Shown: piece after piece, positions 28,838 through 37,588 of the stretch
Layout: each line of letters opens with the position of its first letter
Position numbering within the stretch: the first letter of the stretch is position 1
Assembly (NCBI RefSeq): GCF_000153765.1
Contig: NZ_DS022295.1
Span: forward strand, 752,887-816,886
Reading direction: 5' to 3'
DNA length: 64,000 bases
Source: Mariprofundus ferrooxydans PV-1
Lineage (GTDB): Bacteria; Pseudomonadota; Zetaproteobacteria; Mariprofundales; Mariprofundaceae
The notes under the pieces: model-generated
What the model saw: only the letters and a program-made list of their open reading frames with translations
Told to the model about the DNA's origin: nothing
Database searches by the model: none
Made by a program: the position numbers and the translations under genes

Positions 28838-29863
28838 TCACGCCATTTCAGGCTTATACTTTAAAGTGACTCTGCACCTTGGATAACTCCGGCAGCCCCA
28901 AAATTCATTGCCTGCATTTTTACCCGAGCTAACTTTCTTCAGAGTCAGCTTAGTGTCGCACCGGGGACAAGTCGGCGTTGTATAGTCGCCCTCTGTAGCG
29001 ACTTGTAATAGTTTGCTCTGTATCTCGTCAGGCATCTCCAATATCGACTTAACCAGATCTTCCCCTGAAATCAGCAAAAGCTTTTTGCCTTTGGCAAAAG
29101 CCACTGCTTCTCGGGTATAAGAGCCTGTGTTCATGAATATCCCTGTAGAAACACCTTCGGCCGCCATAACCCCGAACAACTCCCGCACGGGCTTTACGCC
29201 GACCTTATACGCATTCCATGCCTTGCACTGAACAATTGCAAAAGGCTTGTCTGACTTATCTTTAAAAAGGTTTATATCAACACCACCGTCCGGGCCGATC
29301 TTGGTTGTTTCAGCCCTTCCTCCCTTTACCTCAAGATAGGCACGACACAACTCTTCAAAACGCTTCCATTCAATTTTCCATATCAAATCAAGGCTGATTG
29401 ATTGGGGCTTCTGCGGCTCATGATAACCCTCAGCCTCTCGCAACGACTCAAGCTCTTGCAAACCATCACTGGTTCCCGGCGACAATTGCCTCTCGTCAGC
29501 CGGAAACACTAGCTCTTTTCCAACCGGTTGCTGTTGCGCCCATGGATCTGGCGGCCCTGACCTGCCGGAAGGTTTCTTCACCTTCATAGATACCGGATAT
29601 ACTGGCGGATAGCTCTTTCTCGCTTTGTATGCACTTGTCGCAGACATTACGGTCGGGACTAAAAATATAAAAGCTACAAGCGGTGCAAAATTGGGAGCTG
29701 CAGTCAAAAGCCCACGCATTACTATGGACTGCGCATCAATTAAGGGGGGAATATATTTAATACCAAAGAACGCTACAACCATGACAACGGCGTTTACCTG
29801 CCAGGGTAGTTCAGCCATATCATCAATAAAGTTTGCCTTCTTTTTACGCCGTCTCGCTGCCAT
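28838..29863 (-). CDS. Membrane-anchored Mrr-type restriction endonuclease with zinc ribbon
   Basis: 341 residues from ATG 29863 (SD AGGGAG). Two hydrophobic segments (about 20-75) anchor the N-terminus. An Mrr catalytic domain follows: RFEELCRAYLEVKGG, then GPDGGVDINLF and IVQCKAW supply the D-Q/E-x-K active site. The C-terminus is a topoisomerase-type zinc ribbon with four cysteines (CPRCDTKL ... FWGCRSYPRC). Mrr enzymes cut methylated DNA. It lies next to the ICE attachment site, in accessory DNA. Confidence 0.82.
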   Translation of the reverse strand: MAARRRKKKANFIDDMAELPWQVNAVVMVVAFFGIKYIPPLIDAQSIVMRGLLTAAPNFAPLVAFIFLVPTVMSATSAYKARKSYPPVYPVSMKVKKPSGRSGPPDPWAQQQPVGKELVFPADERQLSPGTSDGLQELESLREAEGYHEPQKPQSISLDLIWKIEWKRFEELCRAYLEVKGGRAETTKIGPDGGVDINLFKDKSDKPFAIVQCKAWNAYKVGVKPVRELFGVMAAEGVSTGIFMNTGSYTREAVAFAKGKKLLLISGEDLVKSILEMPDEIQSKLLQVATEGDYTTPTCPRCDTKLTLKKVSSGKNAGNEFWGCRSYPRCRVTLKYKPEMA

Positions 29864-29956
29864 CCCCACTCCCTCAAATACAATGACTGGCGATTATAGC
29901 ACAAATATTCAAATATCTATTCTGCGTGAACGGTTAAGTCGGGAGGAGCCTAACGC

Positions 29957-29995
29957 GAAAGAGCCGCATGACATTAAGTCACGCGGCTCTTTCTT
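29957..29995 (-). terminator. Terminator downstream of the truncated tRNA gene
   Basis: Inverted repeat with arms AAAGAGCCGC and GCGGCTCTTT, starting three bases past the tRNA CCA end on the minus strand. Its position suggests it is the native terminator of the interrupted tRNA gene. Confidence 0.8.
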
Positions 29996-29997
29996 GT

Positions 29998-30043
29998 TGG
30001 TGGCGCTTCAGGGACTCGAACCCCGGGCACGCGGATTATGATC
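29998..30043 (-). tRNA. 3' half of tRNA-Met-like gene (CAT), ICE attachment site
   Basis: On the minus strand the sequence runs from an anticodon loop with CAT (30040-30038) through an intact T arm (GGGGTTCGAGTCCC-like) to an encoded CCA end. The 5' half is missing: bases upstream do not pair beyond three anticodon-stem positions and no D arm is present. This is the expected result of a tyrosine integrase inserting an element within a tRNA gene, with the chromosome on the left and the element on the right. The intact copy should lie beyond the right end of the window. tRNA-Ile2 (also CAT) is an alternative. Confidence 0.85.
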
Positions 30044-30182
30044 CCTTCTTCGGGCTCAACAATATCAATGCACGCTCATCTATCATATTAATAATAAAGG
30101 AATTTTGTTCCCGTTGATTCCCGCTCGATCCCTGTTATTCTGCAGCTTCACACACCGCACACACACCGCAGGAGAGCGTGGG

Positions 30183-31178
30183 ATGGCGATCCAGAAAAGA
30201 AAATGGAAGAACGGGCGAACAACTTACCGTGTCCAAGTGTATCATCGCGGAAAGGTAGTAGCTGACGCGACTTTTGATTTTCGTCGGGATGCGCAACTGT
30301 TCGAAGCCGAGGTGAAAACGAAGCTGCAAAGGGGCGACTTCGTGGATACTCGTCTGGCTGAACGAACGCTGTTCGGTGAAGCGTTGGAACGATATGCAGA
30401 GAATATCGTTCCGAGGAAAAAGGGAGCAAGACAAGAGATGTCTCGAGTGCGCACGCTGTCCCGCTCGTCACTGGTTCGCCTCCCTTTGTCGAAAATCAGA
30501 ACGCCAGATATCATCAAATATCGTGATAGCCGACTGAAAGAAGTTGGTCCGAACTCTGTTCGTTTGGAACTGGCAGTTATTTCCCACTTATTCACCGTTG
30601 CATCCAGAGACTGGGGCATGAACTACCTGAGCAACCCCGTCGCCCGTGGTGTGATGCCATCGGTCAAGCAGACTGCAAGGGATCGGCGCCTACAACCCGG
30701 TGAAGAAGATCAGCTGATGCAAGCTTGCAAAGAATACGGCGGTGTGATCGGCGACATTGTGATGTTCGCTTTAGAAACAGCCATGAGGCGCGCAGAAATT
30801 GCCAGTCTCCGATGGGAGGACATCCATGGCAACATCGCAAGACTACATGACACGAAGAATGGCGAACGCCGGGATGTTCCATTGTCTAGTCGCGCGCGTG
30901 AAATCATTCATCGCCGGGCAAAGGTACGATCATTGAATGATAAGCGGGTATTCGGCATTGCGCCAAACGGGATCTCGCAGGCGTTCTCACGCGTTTGCAA
31001 GCATGCTGGGATTGTAGATCTGCGTTTTCATGATTTGAGGCACGAAGCGACCAGCCGCTTATTCGAACGAGGGTTAAACCCAATGCAAGTTGCCTCAATT
31101 ACTGGACATAAAACACTCCAGATGCTCAAACGCTACACCCACCTCCGTGCTGAGGATCTAGTGGCCCTGCTGGACTAG
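30183..31178 (+). CDS. int: Tyrosine recombinase, ICE integrase
   Basis: 331 residues from ATG 30183 (AGGAG upstream); longer in-frame starts lack a ribosome-binding site. An N-terminal SAM-like core-binding domain (about 55-150) is followed by the catalytic domain: first Arg in ALETAMRRAEIASLRW (about residue 202), HxxR in FHDLRHE, and the nucleophilic Tyr in LKRYTHL (about 317). It lies about 140 bases from the tRNA 3' half, so it is the likely enzyme that integrates the element there. Confidence 0.93.
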   Translation: MAIQKRKWKNGRTTYRVQVYHRGKVVADATFDFRRDAQLFEAEVKTKLQRGDFVDTRLAERTLFGEALERYAENIVPRKKGARQEMSRVRTLSRSSLVRLPLSKIRTPDIIKYRDSRLKEVGPNSVRLELAVISHLFTVASRDWGMNYLSNPVARGVMPSVKQTARDRRLQPGEEDQLMQACKEYGGVIGDIVMFALETAMRRAEIASLRWEDIHGNIARLHDTKNGERRDVPLSSRAREIIHRRAKVRSLNDKRVFGIAPNGISQAFSRVCKHAGIVDLRFHDLRHEATSRLFERGLNPMQVASITGHKTLQMLKRYTHLRAEDLVALLD

Positions 31179-31441
31179 GTTTGGCAATCTGATTATTCCT
31201 CCAGTATCCATTTGGACTTGGGCGGTAGTATCCGCCCTACTTTCCACATTTTTCCGCGTAAGAAAAACCCTGCTGCCGTATCAGCAAGGCCACGCAAGCT
31301 CTAGGCTCACGATTCGCCCCCGTATCGCCGGGACTGATCACGCGCTTCAACTTGATCTGGCGGTTGAAGACCACCTTTGCCATGGATCACAGTTCATGGC
31401 GGCTGCTCCCTGATTTAACTGGCGGAGCGCCAGCAAAAATG

Positions 31442-31464
31442 GACCCTCCGTTACGGAGGATCGT
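31442..31464 (-). terminator. Hairpin with U-run ending the 10-codon ORF
   Basis: In the minus-strand RNA, GAUCCUCCG and CGGAGGGUC pair over nine positions (one G-U) around a UAA loop, followed by CAUUUUUG. The loop is the stop codon of the 10-codon reading frame. Looks like an intrinsic terminator or attenuator. Confidence 0.6.
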
Positions 31465-31483
31465 GTTGATTCATGCGTTTCAT
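31451..31483 (-). CDS. Possible 10-residue leader peptide MKRMNQHDPP
   Basis: A perfect AAAGGAGGTG at 31500-31491 precedes ATG at 31483 by a good spacing, and the 10-codon frame ends with TAA placed in the hairpin loop at 31442-31464. The strong start signal and the stop/hairpin overlap make it more than a chance frame, but no regulated gene follows closely on this strand. Could instead be a leftover start region of a broken gene. Confidence 0.35.
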   Translation of the reverse strand: MKRMNQHDPP

Positions 31484-31571
31484 TTTGAACACCTCCTTTG
31501 GTTGGAATGGAGTGGAGACGATCACACCTCCACCATGTTTCACCGTGCCCCAATGCGGGACCGGATAACGA

Positions 31572-31787
31572 TCAGCCTATCGTGATATTGGACTGGCCGA
31601 CCTTTTCTTCATACACATTCGCGTAAGCCACCGAATCCCCGTCACCAACTGGCGTAAGCTCGGTTGCGGATGTGTCGCTAACATCGTAATCCACAATTAC
31701 GACCTTGATGTCCTTGAAGTCCTCTGGCGCACCGGAAAGAGCGGCCTGCACCAGGCCTCCGCGGACCAGTATTTGCAATTCTTTCAT
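31572..31787 (-). CDS. Small conserved-looking protein of unknown function
   Basis: 71 residues from ATG 31787, which has GGAGG at good distance; the longer frame from 31811 lacks one. MKELQILVRGGLVQAAL, then an acidic middle with DIKVVIVDYDVSD and a C-terminus rich in Asp/Glu. Cytoplasmic, acidic, no motif I know. It sits between the integrase and the Ehr cargo on the opposite strand from int. I do not recognise the family. Confidence 0.6.
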   Translation of the reverse strand: MKELQILVRGGLVQAALSGAPEDFKDIKVVIVDYDVSDTSATELTPVGDGDSVAYANVYEEKVGQSNITIG

Positions 31788-32078
31788 CGTATCCTCCTTG
31801 AAATGCGGCAAGCAAAACGAACCGGAACCGCCGTAGCGGAGTCCGATTTGTACGCATGCCTGTTTTGAATGGTGGTTGTTTTAATATGCTGGTGCGCGTT
31901 CGCGCATTTGAAAGAATGCCCCGTGCCTCCGTGGAGACAATGCATCACCATGGCCGTGGCCACAGTTCGGGGCGGATGCAATCAACAAGCGTTTTATAGA
32001 CTTTCTTTCTGCCCTACGCAGGAAACCGGTTCCTTTCCCGCGTAGCGTTTATTGGTTGTGCCGTCTATCATTTGGAAC

Positions 32079-32309
32079 ATGAAACAGTCATACATCAAGG
32101 AAATGGCTATCGCCTTGCTGGCCGCAATCGCCGTCGGCTGGGTAACCCATAGCCTTCTTGGCGTGATTGCCTTTTTCGTCATCGGTGCTTTCCTGTCGAA
32201 AGGATCGGTGCCCGAAAATGAAATGCGGAAGATAGCCAAGTCGGAGGAAGACGAGCTGGGGTGTGGTCACTCTCTGGACTTGGGACTTGAATACACTCGC
32301 CCGGACTGA
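32079..32309 (+). CDS. Small membrane protein of unknown function
   Basis: 76 residues from ATG 32079 (no strong ribosome-binding site). One long or two short membrane segments at about 8-45 (AIALLAAIAVGWVTHSLLGVIAFFVIG) followed by a charged tail. Its last codons lie in the left copy of the 49-bp repeat, so before the cargo inserted it probably converged with traG. Family unknown. Confidence 0.5.
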   Translation: MKQSYIKEMAIALLAAIAVGWVTHSLLGVIAFFVIGAFLSKGSVPENEMRKIAKSEEDELGCGHSLDLGLEYTRPD

Positions 32310-32347
32310 TTAGCCCTTTTCATCCTTTTTCTCTGGCGGCTCGACAT
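32299..32347 (+). repeat. 49-bp direct repeat, left copy (traG 3' end)
   Basis: Identical over 49 bases to 40396-40444. On the minus strand it encodes the last 12 or so codons of traG (VEPPEKKDEKG and stop). The pair brackets the Ehr-like operon and its regulator, so a piece of traG is left here detached from the gene. Confidence 0.95.
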
Positions 32348-32379
32348 TGGATGCTGATGGACATTGTTGGGCCGTTACC

Positions 32380-32889
32380 TTATCGCATTTCAGCGGCGGC
32401 CAGGATGCCCCGGATGATGTCCGTCGGTGTCGGTGGGCAGCCGTGAATGACAACATCTACGGGAATGATATCCGATACCGCGCCGGCGATCGCGTAGTTG
32501 TCCCTTCCGAATACGCCGCAGTTGACCGCGCAGTCGCCCATGGCCACCACCAGCTTCGGATCGGACGTGGCATTATAGGTCATCTCAAGCGCCTTCCTCA
32601 TATTCACCGAAACCGGGCCGGTCACCAGCAGCATATCGGCGAAACGCGGAGAGGCGGTGAAATGAATACCGAAGCGCTCGATATCGTAATAAGCATTGTT
32701 CGTGGCATGGATTTCCAGCTCGCAGCCGTTACAGGAGCCGGCATCCACGGCCCGGATAGTCAGCGAGCCCGCAAAATGATTGCGAATGACCGACTCAAGT
32801 CGTTTACCCATCACTTTGAACTGATCGCTTGCCGCCAGCGGTTCGGTGATGGTACCGATTCTGGTGATCTGCCTGAGGATTCCCAGCAT
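32380..32889 (-). CDS. HyfI/NuoB-like small subunit of Ehr-like complex
   Basis: 169 residues of the NADH dehydrogenase 20 kDa/hydrogenase small-subunit family. Four cysteines that ligate the proximal 4Fe-4S (N2-type) cluster are present: Cys53 and Cys56 in GSCNGCELE, Cys120 in GDCAVNCG and Cys151 in HGCPPTP. It would receive electrons close to the large subunit. Last gene of the operon, ten bases after hyfG. The stop lies close to the left 49-bp repeat. Confidence 0.9.
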   Translation of the reverse strand: MLGILRQITRIGTITEPLAASDQFKVMGKRLESVIRNHFAGSLTIRAVDAGSCNGCELEIHATNNAYYDIERFGIHFTASPRFADMLLVTGPVSVNMRKALEMTYNATSDPKLVVAMGDCAVNCGVFGRDNYAIAGAVSDIIPVDVVIHGCPPTPTDIIRGILAAAEMR

Positions 32890-32899
32890 ACTTGTCTCC

Positions 32900-34498
32900 C
32901 TACAGATCGTTGCCCGAATACGAACAGTTGAAGGATTTGTTGTTCAGCGGAAAGTCGGGCACCGGCACCTCCCGCACGGCCAGCTCCAGTCCCAGCCAGT
33001 TGATCACCGAGGGATCGCGTACGAAACAGCGGTCGATCTGCCCGCCTTCGCCGAAGCGCACCCATGCGGCGATCTCGCCACGCCAACCCTCGATGGCGGC
33101 AAAGCCGGACACGCCGGGCTCCGGCGGTAGCCAGTTCGCAACGATCGGACCTTCGGGCATCTTCTCCAGCAACTCCGAAATCAGGCGCGAGGACTCGGCA
33201 ATCTCCTCGAAGCGCACCCAGACCCGCGTGGCGACGTCGCCGAGCTTGCCTTGTGGTACATTGACTTCGAGTTCGTCATAGGGGGCATAGGCTTCCTCGA
33301 TGCGTTCATCCGGGTAGTGGCCAGACGCCCGGCCGACATAGCCGAGCAATCCGATGTCCTGTGCATCCTCGACCGGCACCATGCCCGAGCCAATCACACG
33401 CCCCTGAATCGAGGGGTGGTCGGCATAGATGGCACGCAGATGTTCGACCTCGTTGGCAATGGCAAGTGTCTGCTCCCGAAGCAGGCCGATTGCCCGCTCA
33501 CCGAGGTCGACGAGAACGCCGCCCGGGATCAGCGTGTTCATCAGCAGGCGATGACCGAATAGCTCCAGATGCAGGCGCGCCATGTCCTCGCGCAGACGGT
33601 GCATCTGATGGAGCATGAAGGCGAACGCGGCATCGTTGCAGACGGCGCCGATATCGCCGATATGGTTGGCGATACGTTCCCGCTCGCAAAGGATGGCGCG
33701 GATGAAGCTGGCGCGGCGAGGCACATCGATCTGGCCGGCGTATTCGCAGGCCTGGGCGAAGGCCCATGCATGCGCCACCGTGCTGTCGCCGGAGATGCGC
33801 GAAGCAACCTTGAGCCCTTCTTCCGCCGACTTGCTTTGCATGGCGCGCTCGATGCCCTTGTGCACGTAGCCTAGCCGCTCCTCCATGTTCAGGATATGTT
33901 CGCCGACGGCCAGAAAACGGAAATGTCCAGGCTCAATGATGCCGGCATGCACCGGCCCGACCGGAATTTCGTAAACGCCCTCGCTGCCCGAGCGCACATA
34001 GTCGTAATCGCCATGCGCCTCCGCCAGCAGGGGGGGGCGCGCGTCGAAATCCACGCGCAACGGATACGCCTCGCGCGGCCAGTGCTCATGCTTGATCCAC
34101 GGGCGCGGATCGGGGATATCGGTGATGTGGATCCCGAACATGTCCTGCATGTGTCGCTCCATGCGGCAGGCGGCGATGTAGTGCCCGCTGATGCTCGGCA
34201 GCTCGGGATTCTCCGCCGCCAGCGGCGTGCGCAGCAGCGTGTGCCGGTGTTCGGGGTGCGCGAACGCCATGTAGGCATACATAGCATGGGCGTCCCGATC
34301 GTGGCATCCCGCTTCGGCGCCCCAGAGTGCGACCAGCCGCATGCCGAGCCGGCGCGCCTCGCAGGCTGCGTGCGCCCAGTCCAGTCGGCGGATCTCCAGG
34401 CACGGCATGTGCTCCGGGCGGTGGTCGTTCAGCCAGATCGAGTGAATGTCGCAGTCGCCGAGGTGTTCGACAAACCAGGTATTGATCGGTTGCGTCAT
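32900..34498 (-). CDS. HyfG/NuoCD-like large subunit lacking NiFe ligands
   Basis: 532 residues: N-terminal NuoC-like part (about 1-160) fused to a NuoD/hydrogenase large-subunit domain. True group 4 hydrogenases have CxxC near both ends of the large subunit. Here the first site reads RISGDSTVAHAWAF (234-247) and the last SFNCSYSGNDL (522-532), so the four ligands are missing. It therefore probably cannot bind a NiFe centre, which places the complex with the energy-converting hydrogenase-related (Ehr) enzymes between hydrogenases and complex I. Substrate unknown. Start overlaps hyfF stop (ATGA). Confidence 0.88.
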   Translation of the reverse strand: MTQPINTWFVEHLGDCDIHSIWLNDHRPEHMPCLEIRRLDWAHAACEARRLGMRLVALWGAEAGCHDRDAHAMYAYMAFAHPEHRHTLLRTPLAAENPELPSISGHYIAACRMERHMQDMFGIHITDIPDPRPWIKHEHWPREAYPLRVDFDARPPLLAEAHGDYDYVRSGSEGVYEIPVGPVHAGIIEPGHFRFLAVGEHILNMEERLGYVHKGIERAMQSKSAEEGLKVASRISGDSTVAHAWAFAQACEYAGQIDVPRRASFIRAILCERERIANHIGDIGAVCNDAAFAFMLHQMHRLREDMARLHLELFGHRLLMNTLIPGGVLVDLGERAIGLLREQTLAIANEVEHLRAIYADHPSIQGRVIGSGMVPVEDAQDIGLLGYVGRASGHYPDERIEEAYAPYDELEVNVPQGKLGDVATRVWVRFEEIAESSRLISELLEKMPEGPIVANWLPPEPGVSGFAAIEGWRGEIAAWVRFGEGGQIDRCFVRDPSVINWLGLELAVREVPVPDFPLNNKSFNCSYSGNDL

Positions 34499-35970
34499 AC
34501 GCCGCCTCCTGCGGAAACCGCCGCGATCAGGGTCGCCGCCTGCTCATACCAGCCGGCCAGAAAGCCCGGGATCGACAGACCAAGCACCAATGCCAATGCC
34601 AGATGGATATAAACCGGCAGCATGTTGACCTGCACCGAAACCGCCTGCTCTGCGGTTTCACCATAGACCATCGGTTGCACGAAGCGCAGCAGACCAGCCA
34701 TCGCGATCAGCAGACCCAGCAGTAGTGGAATCGTTGTCCATGGGTTTGATTCGAGCGCGGCGGTGAACAGCAGGAACTCGCTGGTGAACACGCCGAACGG
34801 CGGGAAACCGGCAATGGCCACTGTGCCAATCATAAGCCCCCAGCCGATGCCGGGATGATGGCGAATCAACCCGCGTATTTCAGACATCTTCTGCGTGCGC
34901 ATGGCTTGCGCAGCATGGCCGACTGTGAAAAAGATGCCGGACTTGACCAGTGAATGGACGGTCATGTGCAGCAATGCGGCAACACCGGCCAGCTGGGTGC
35001 CGAGGCCGAAGGCGAAGGTCATCAGCCCCATGTGCTCGATCGAGGAGAAAGAGAACATGCGCTTGATGTCCCGCTGCCTGTGCAGGGAGAACGCGGCCAC
35101 GAACAGTGACAGTATGCCGAATGCCATCATCATATGTCCGGCCAGACCGGTTCCGGTTGCGCCATCTACCAGCATTTTCAGCCGCACCAGCGCATATAGT
35201 GCAAGATTAAGCAAGAGTCCGGAAAGCACGGCTGAGACCGGTGTCGGCCCCTCGCCGTGGGCATCCGGCAGCCAGGCATGCATCGGCGCAAGCCCCACCT
35301 TAGTGCCGTAGCCGACCATCAAAAAGCAGAAGGCAATCGTCATGACGAAGGGATCGAGCGCGCCGGCATGCTCATGCAACAGCGTCCAGGTCAGCGCTTC
35401 ATTACCGTGTCCGAGCACACTGGAGGAAGTGAAAAATACCAGTACTGTCCCGAACAGCGCCAGTGCGATGCCCATGCCGCAGAGAATAAAGTACTTCCAC
35501 GCAGCGGCGATTGAGGCTGGTGTTCGATATAGAGAAACCAGCAGTACCGTCGCTAATGTGGCCAGCTCCAGCGAAACCCATAGCACGCCGATATTGTTCG
35601 TGGTAAAGCCGAGCAACATGCCGAACTGGAAGAGTTGGAACATGCTGTGGTATAGCCTCATTTGGCGAGCATTGACACGGCCGGCGTCGAATTCGTGTCG
35701 CATATAGGGGGCGGAAAAGATGGCTGTGGTCATGCCGACGAATGCGGTCAGTGCAACCAGAAAAGCATTGTAGGCATCCAGATGGAACCAGCCATCCAGA
35801 GTGTTGAAACCACGCGCATTGAGCACCTGCATGGCAAGCCCCAGGCTGAACGTGAATGTGACCATGCCGATGGCGATATTGGCGCGAGCGGCCCATCGAG
35901 GGTGGCGGATCCCGGCGAGTAGAAGGCCGCCGAGTAGCGGGGTGAACAGCACGATGAGAAACAGATTCAT
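34495..35970 (-). CDS. HyfF/NuoN-type antiporter-like membrane subunit
   Basis: 491 residues, about 13-14 hydrophobic segments, in the complex I/Mrp antiporter-like subunit family. The LAPMHAWLPDAHGEGPTPVSAVLSGLLLNLALYALVR region carries the conserved Lys and His of the proton pathway. One of two such subunits in the cluster (with hyfB), so the complex likely pumps ions. Overlaps hyfE and hyfG by four bases each. Confidence 0.9.
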   Translation of the reverse strand: MNLFLIVLFTPLLGGLLLAGIRHPRWAARANIAIGMVTFTFSLGLAMQVLNARGFNTLDGWFHLDAYNAFLVALTAFVGMTTAIFSAPYMRHEFDAGRVNARQMRLYHSMFQLFQFGMLLGFTTNNIGVLWVSLELATLATVLLVSLYRTPASIAAAWKYFILCGMGIALALFGTVLVFFTSSSVLGHGNEALTWTLLHEHAGALDPFVMTIAFCFLMVGYGTKVGLAPMHAWLPDAHGEGPTPVSAVLSGLLLNLALYALVRLKMLVDGATGTGLAGHMMMAFGILSLFVAAFSLHRQRDIKRMFSFSSIEHMGLMTFAFGLGTQLAGVAALLHMTVHSLVKSGIFFTVGHAAQAMRTQKMSEIRGLIRHHPGIGWGLMIGTVAIAGFPPFGVFTSEFLLFTAALESNPWTTIPLLLGLLIAMAGLLRFVQPMVYGETAEQAVSVQVNMLPVYIHLALALVLGLSIPGFLAGWYEQAATLIAAVSAGGGV

Positions 35971-36644
35971 TCGTTCTCATCCTCCTGGATCAGGTGCGAC
36001 TGCATGATATCCACTTCCAGAGAGTCGAAAGTTTCTCTGATCTGAAAAAAGAATAGGCCGAAGATCAACGCGGCAATGAGTACATCGAAGGCGATACCAA
36101 TCTCCACCACCAGTGGCATGCCGTTGGTCGAACCGATGGCGGCGAAGAACAGTGCGTTCTCGACGGCCAGGAAACCGATCACCTGGGTGATGGCCTTTCT
36201 GCGCGTGATCATCATCAGCATGCCCAGTAGTACGCAGGCGGTGGCGATGGCCATCGAGTCGCGTGTCAAAAGCTCCGAAATTTTTTCGATGGGTTGAATA
36301 ATGTGAAACGAGAAGAGCGTGACGGCCAGCGCAATGAGCATGGTCAGCGGCATATTCATCAGTGGTTCGACCTCACGGTGGACATGCAGTTCCTTGATGA
36401 CGCGCCACAATAGCCATGGCAGCAGCAGTCCCTTGAGCAGAAAGGTCATCACCGCTGAGATATAAAGTTCATGATTGTCGGTGCCATAGGCGACCACAAC
36501 GGCAGTCACCGCCAGCAGCACGCCCTGCGCCGCGAACCAGTTGAGCACCGAGAGCATGCGGTGTTGCGCCAGCAGCGCAAAGGAGACTAACAGCATCAAG
36601 GCAGCCAAACTGTCGACCAGTTGTTGGAGAAATGCGCCGCTCAT
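35967..36644 (-). CDS. HyfE/NuoK-like membrane subunit
   Basis: 225 residues from ATG 36644, which overlaps the hyfC stop; the longer open frame upstream is a shadow of hyfC. Multiple membrane segments in the HyfE/HycP pattern (LKGLLLPWLLWRVIKELH, then AVENALFFAAIGSTNGMPLVVEIGIAFDVLIAA). HyfE is a NuoK-like small subunit of the membrane arm. Confidence 0.85.
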   Translation of the reverse strand: MSGAFLQQLVDSLAALMLLVSFALLAQHRMLSVLNWFAAQGVLLAVTAVVVAYGTDNHELYISAVMTFLLKGLLLPWLLWRVIKELHVHREVEPLMNMPLTMLIALAVTLFSFHIIQPIEKISELLTRDSMAIATACVLLGMLMMITRRKAITQVIGFLAVENALFFAAIGSTNGMPLVVEIGIAFDVLIAALIFGLFFFQIRETFDSLEVDIMQSHLIQEDENE

Positions 36645-37588
36645 GCGCCGACCTCCAGCATGTAGTGTGTGAGCAGCCCCAGAAAAGCGATGACAAACGC
36701 GCCTGAGAGGTATTCCGGCGCCTCGAATAGACGCATTTTTGCCAGCCCCGTTTCTGCCAGTGCCAGCATAAGCAACAAACCGAAGAGCTTGGCAACCCAC
36801 AGCGCCAACGCCAATGTCAGCGCTAAGATGCCGGCATCGGTTGCCATGCCCCAAGGCAGGAACAGATCGATGAGCAGTGTGGCGAACAGCAGTAGTTTAA
36901 TCATCGCGGCCCACTCCATCAGCGCTAGGTGACGCCCGGAATATTCCAGGATCATGGCTTCGTGGATCATCGTCAGTTCCAGATGCGTGGTCGGATTGTC
37001 GATCGGGATGCGTCCGTTCTCGGCGATGGCGATCATCACCATCGCCGCCAGCGCGAATGCCAGCGACGGTTGCAAGACCAACGGCGCATTTAGCGCGTGA
37101 TTGATCATTGTCGTCAGGTTGGTGCTGTGCGCGGAAAGTGAGAGTACGAATACGCTCATCAGCATGGCCGGCTCGGCTAGCGCTGAAAACGTCATTTCGC
37201 GGCTGGCACCCATGCCGCCGAATGCCGTACCGATGTCCATGCCGGCCAATGCAAGGAAGAAACGGGCCAGCGCCAGAAGTGCCACCAGCGCAATAACATC
37301 GGCAGTGAGCGACAAGGGGGTGTTGACCAGCACGGCTGGCACGCAGCTGGCCGCCATGACCGTGGCCGTGAAGACCACATAGGGAGCGAAGCGGAAAATC
37401 CACGAGGCATGTTCCGCCATGACCACTTCTTTGGCGATCAGCTTGCGCAGGTTCCGCCATGGCTGCATTACGCCCCCGCCGCGGCGGTTCTGCAGCCTGG
37501 CCTTGCATGTGGCCACGAAGCCTGCGGCAAGTGGTGCCAGTACGATCAGCAGTACTGCCTGCAGGAATTGGATGAGAAATGCGTTCAT
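36641..37588 (-). CDS. HyfC/NuoH-like membrane subunit
   Basis: 315 residues with about eight membrane segments of the NuoH/HycD family. RGGGVMQPWRNLRKLIAKE near 35-53, then ENGRIPIDNPTTHLELTMIHEAMILEYSGRHLALMEWA is the family's conserved acidic loop that links the quinone or substrate site to the membrane arm. Overlaps hyfB and hyfE. Confidence 0.9.
   Translation of the reverse strand: MNAFLIQFLQAVLLIVLAPLAAGFVATCKARLQNRRGGGVMQPWRNLRKLIAKEVVMAEHASWIFRFAPYVVFTATVMAASCVPAVLVNTPLSLTADVIALVALLALARFFLALAGMDIGTAFGGMGASREMTFSALAEPAMLMSVFVLSLSAHSTNLTTMINHALNAPLVLQPSLAFALAAMVMIAIAENGRIPIDNPTTHLELTMIHEAMILEYSGRHLALMEWAAMIKLLLFATLLIDLFLPWGMATDAGILALTLALALWVAKLFGLLLMLALAETGLAKMRLFEAPEYLSGAFVIAFLGLLTHYMLEVGA

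Noticed and set aside
29998-30060. Complete tRNA gene
   Set aside because: The D arm and acceptor 5' strand are missing and the anticodon stem pairs only partly, so only the 3' half is present.
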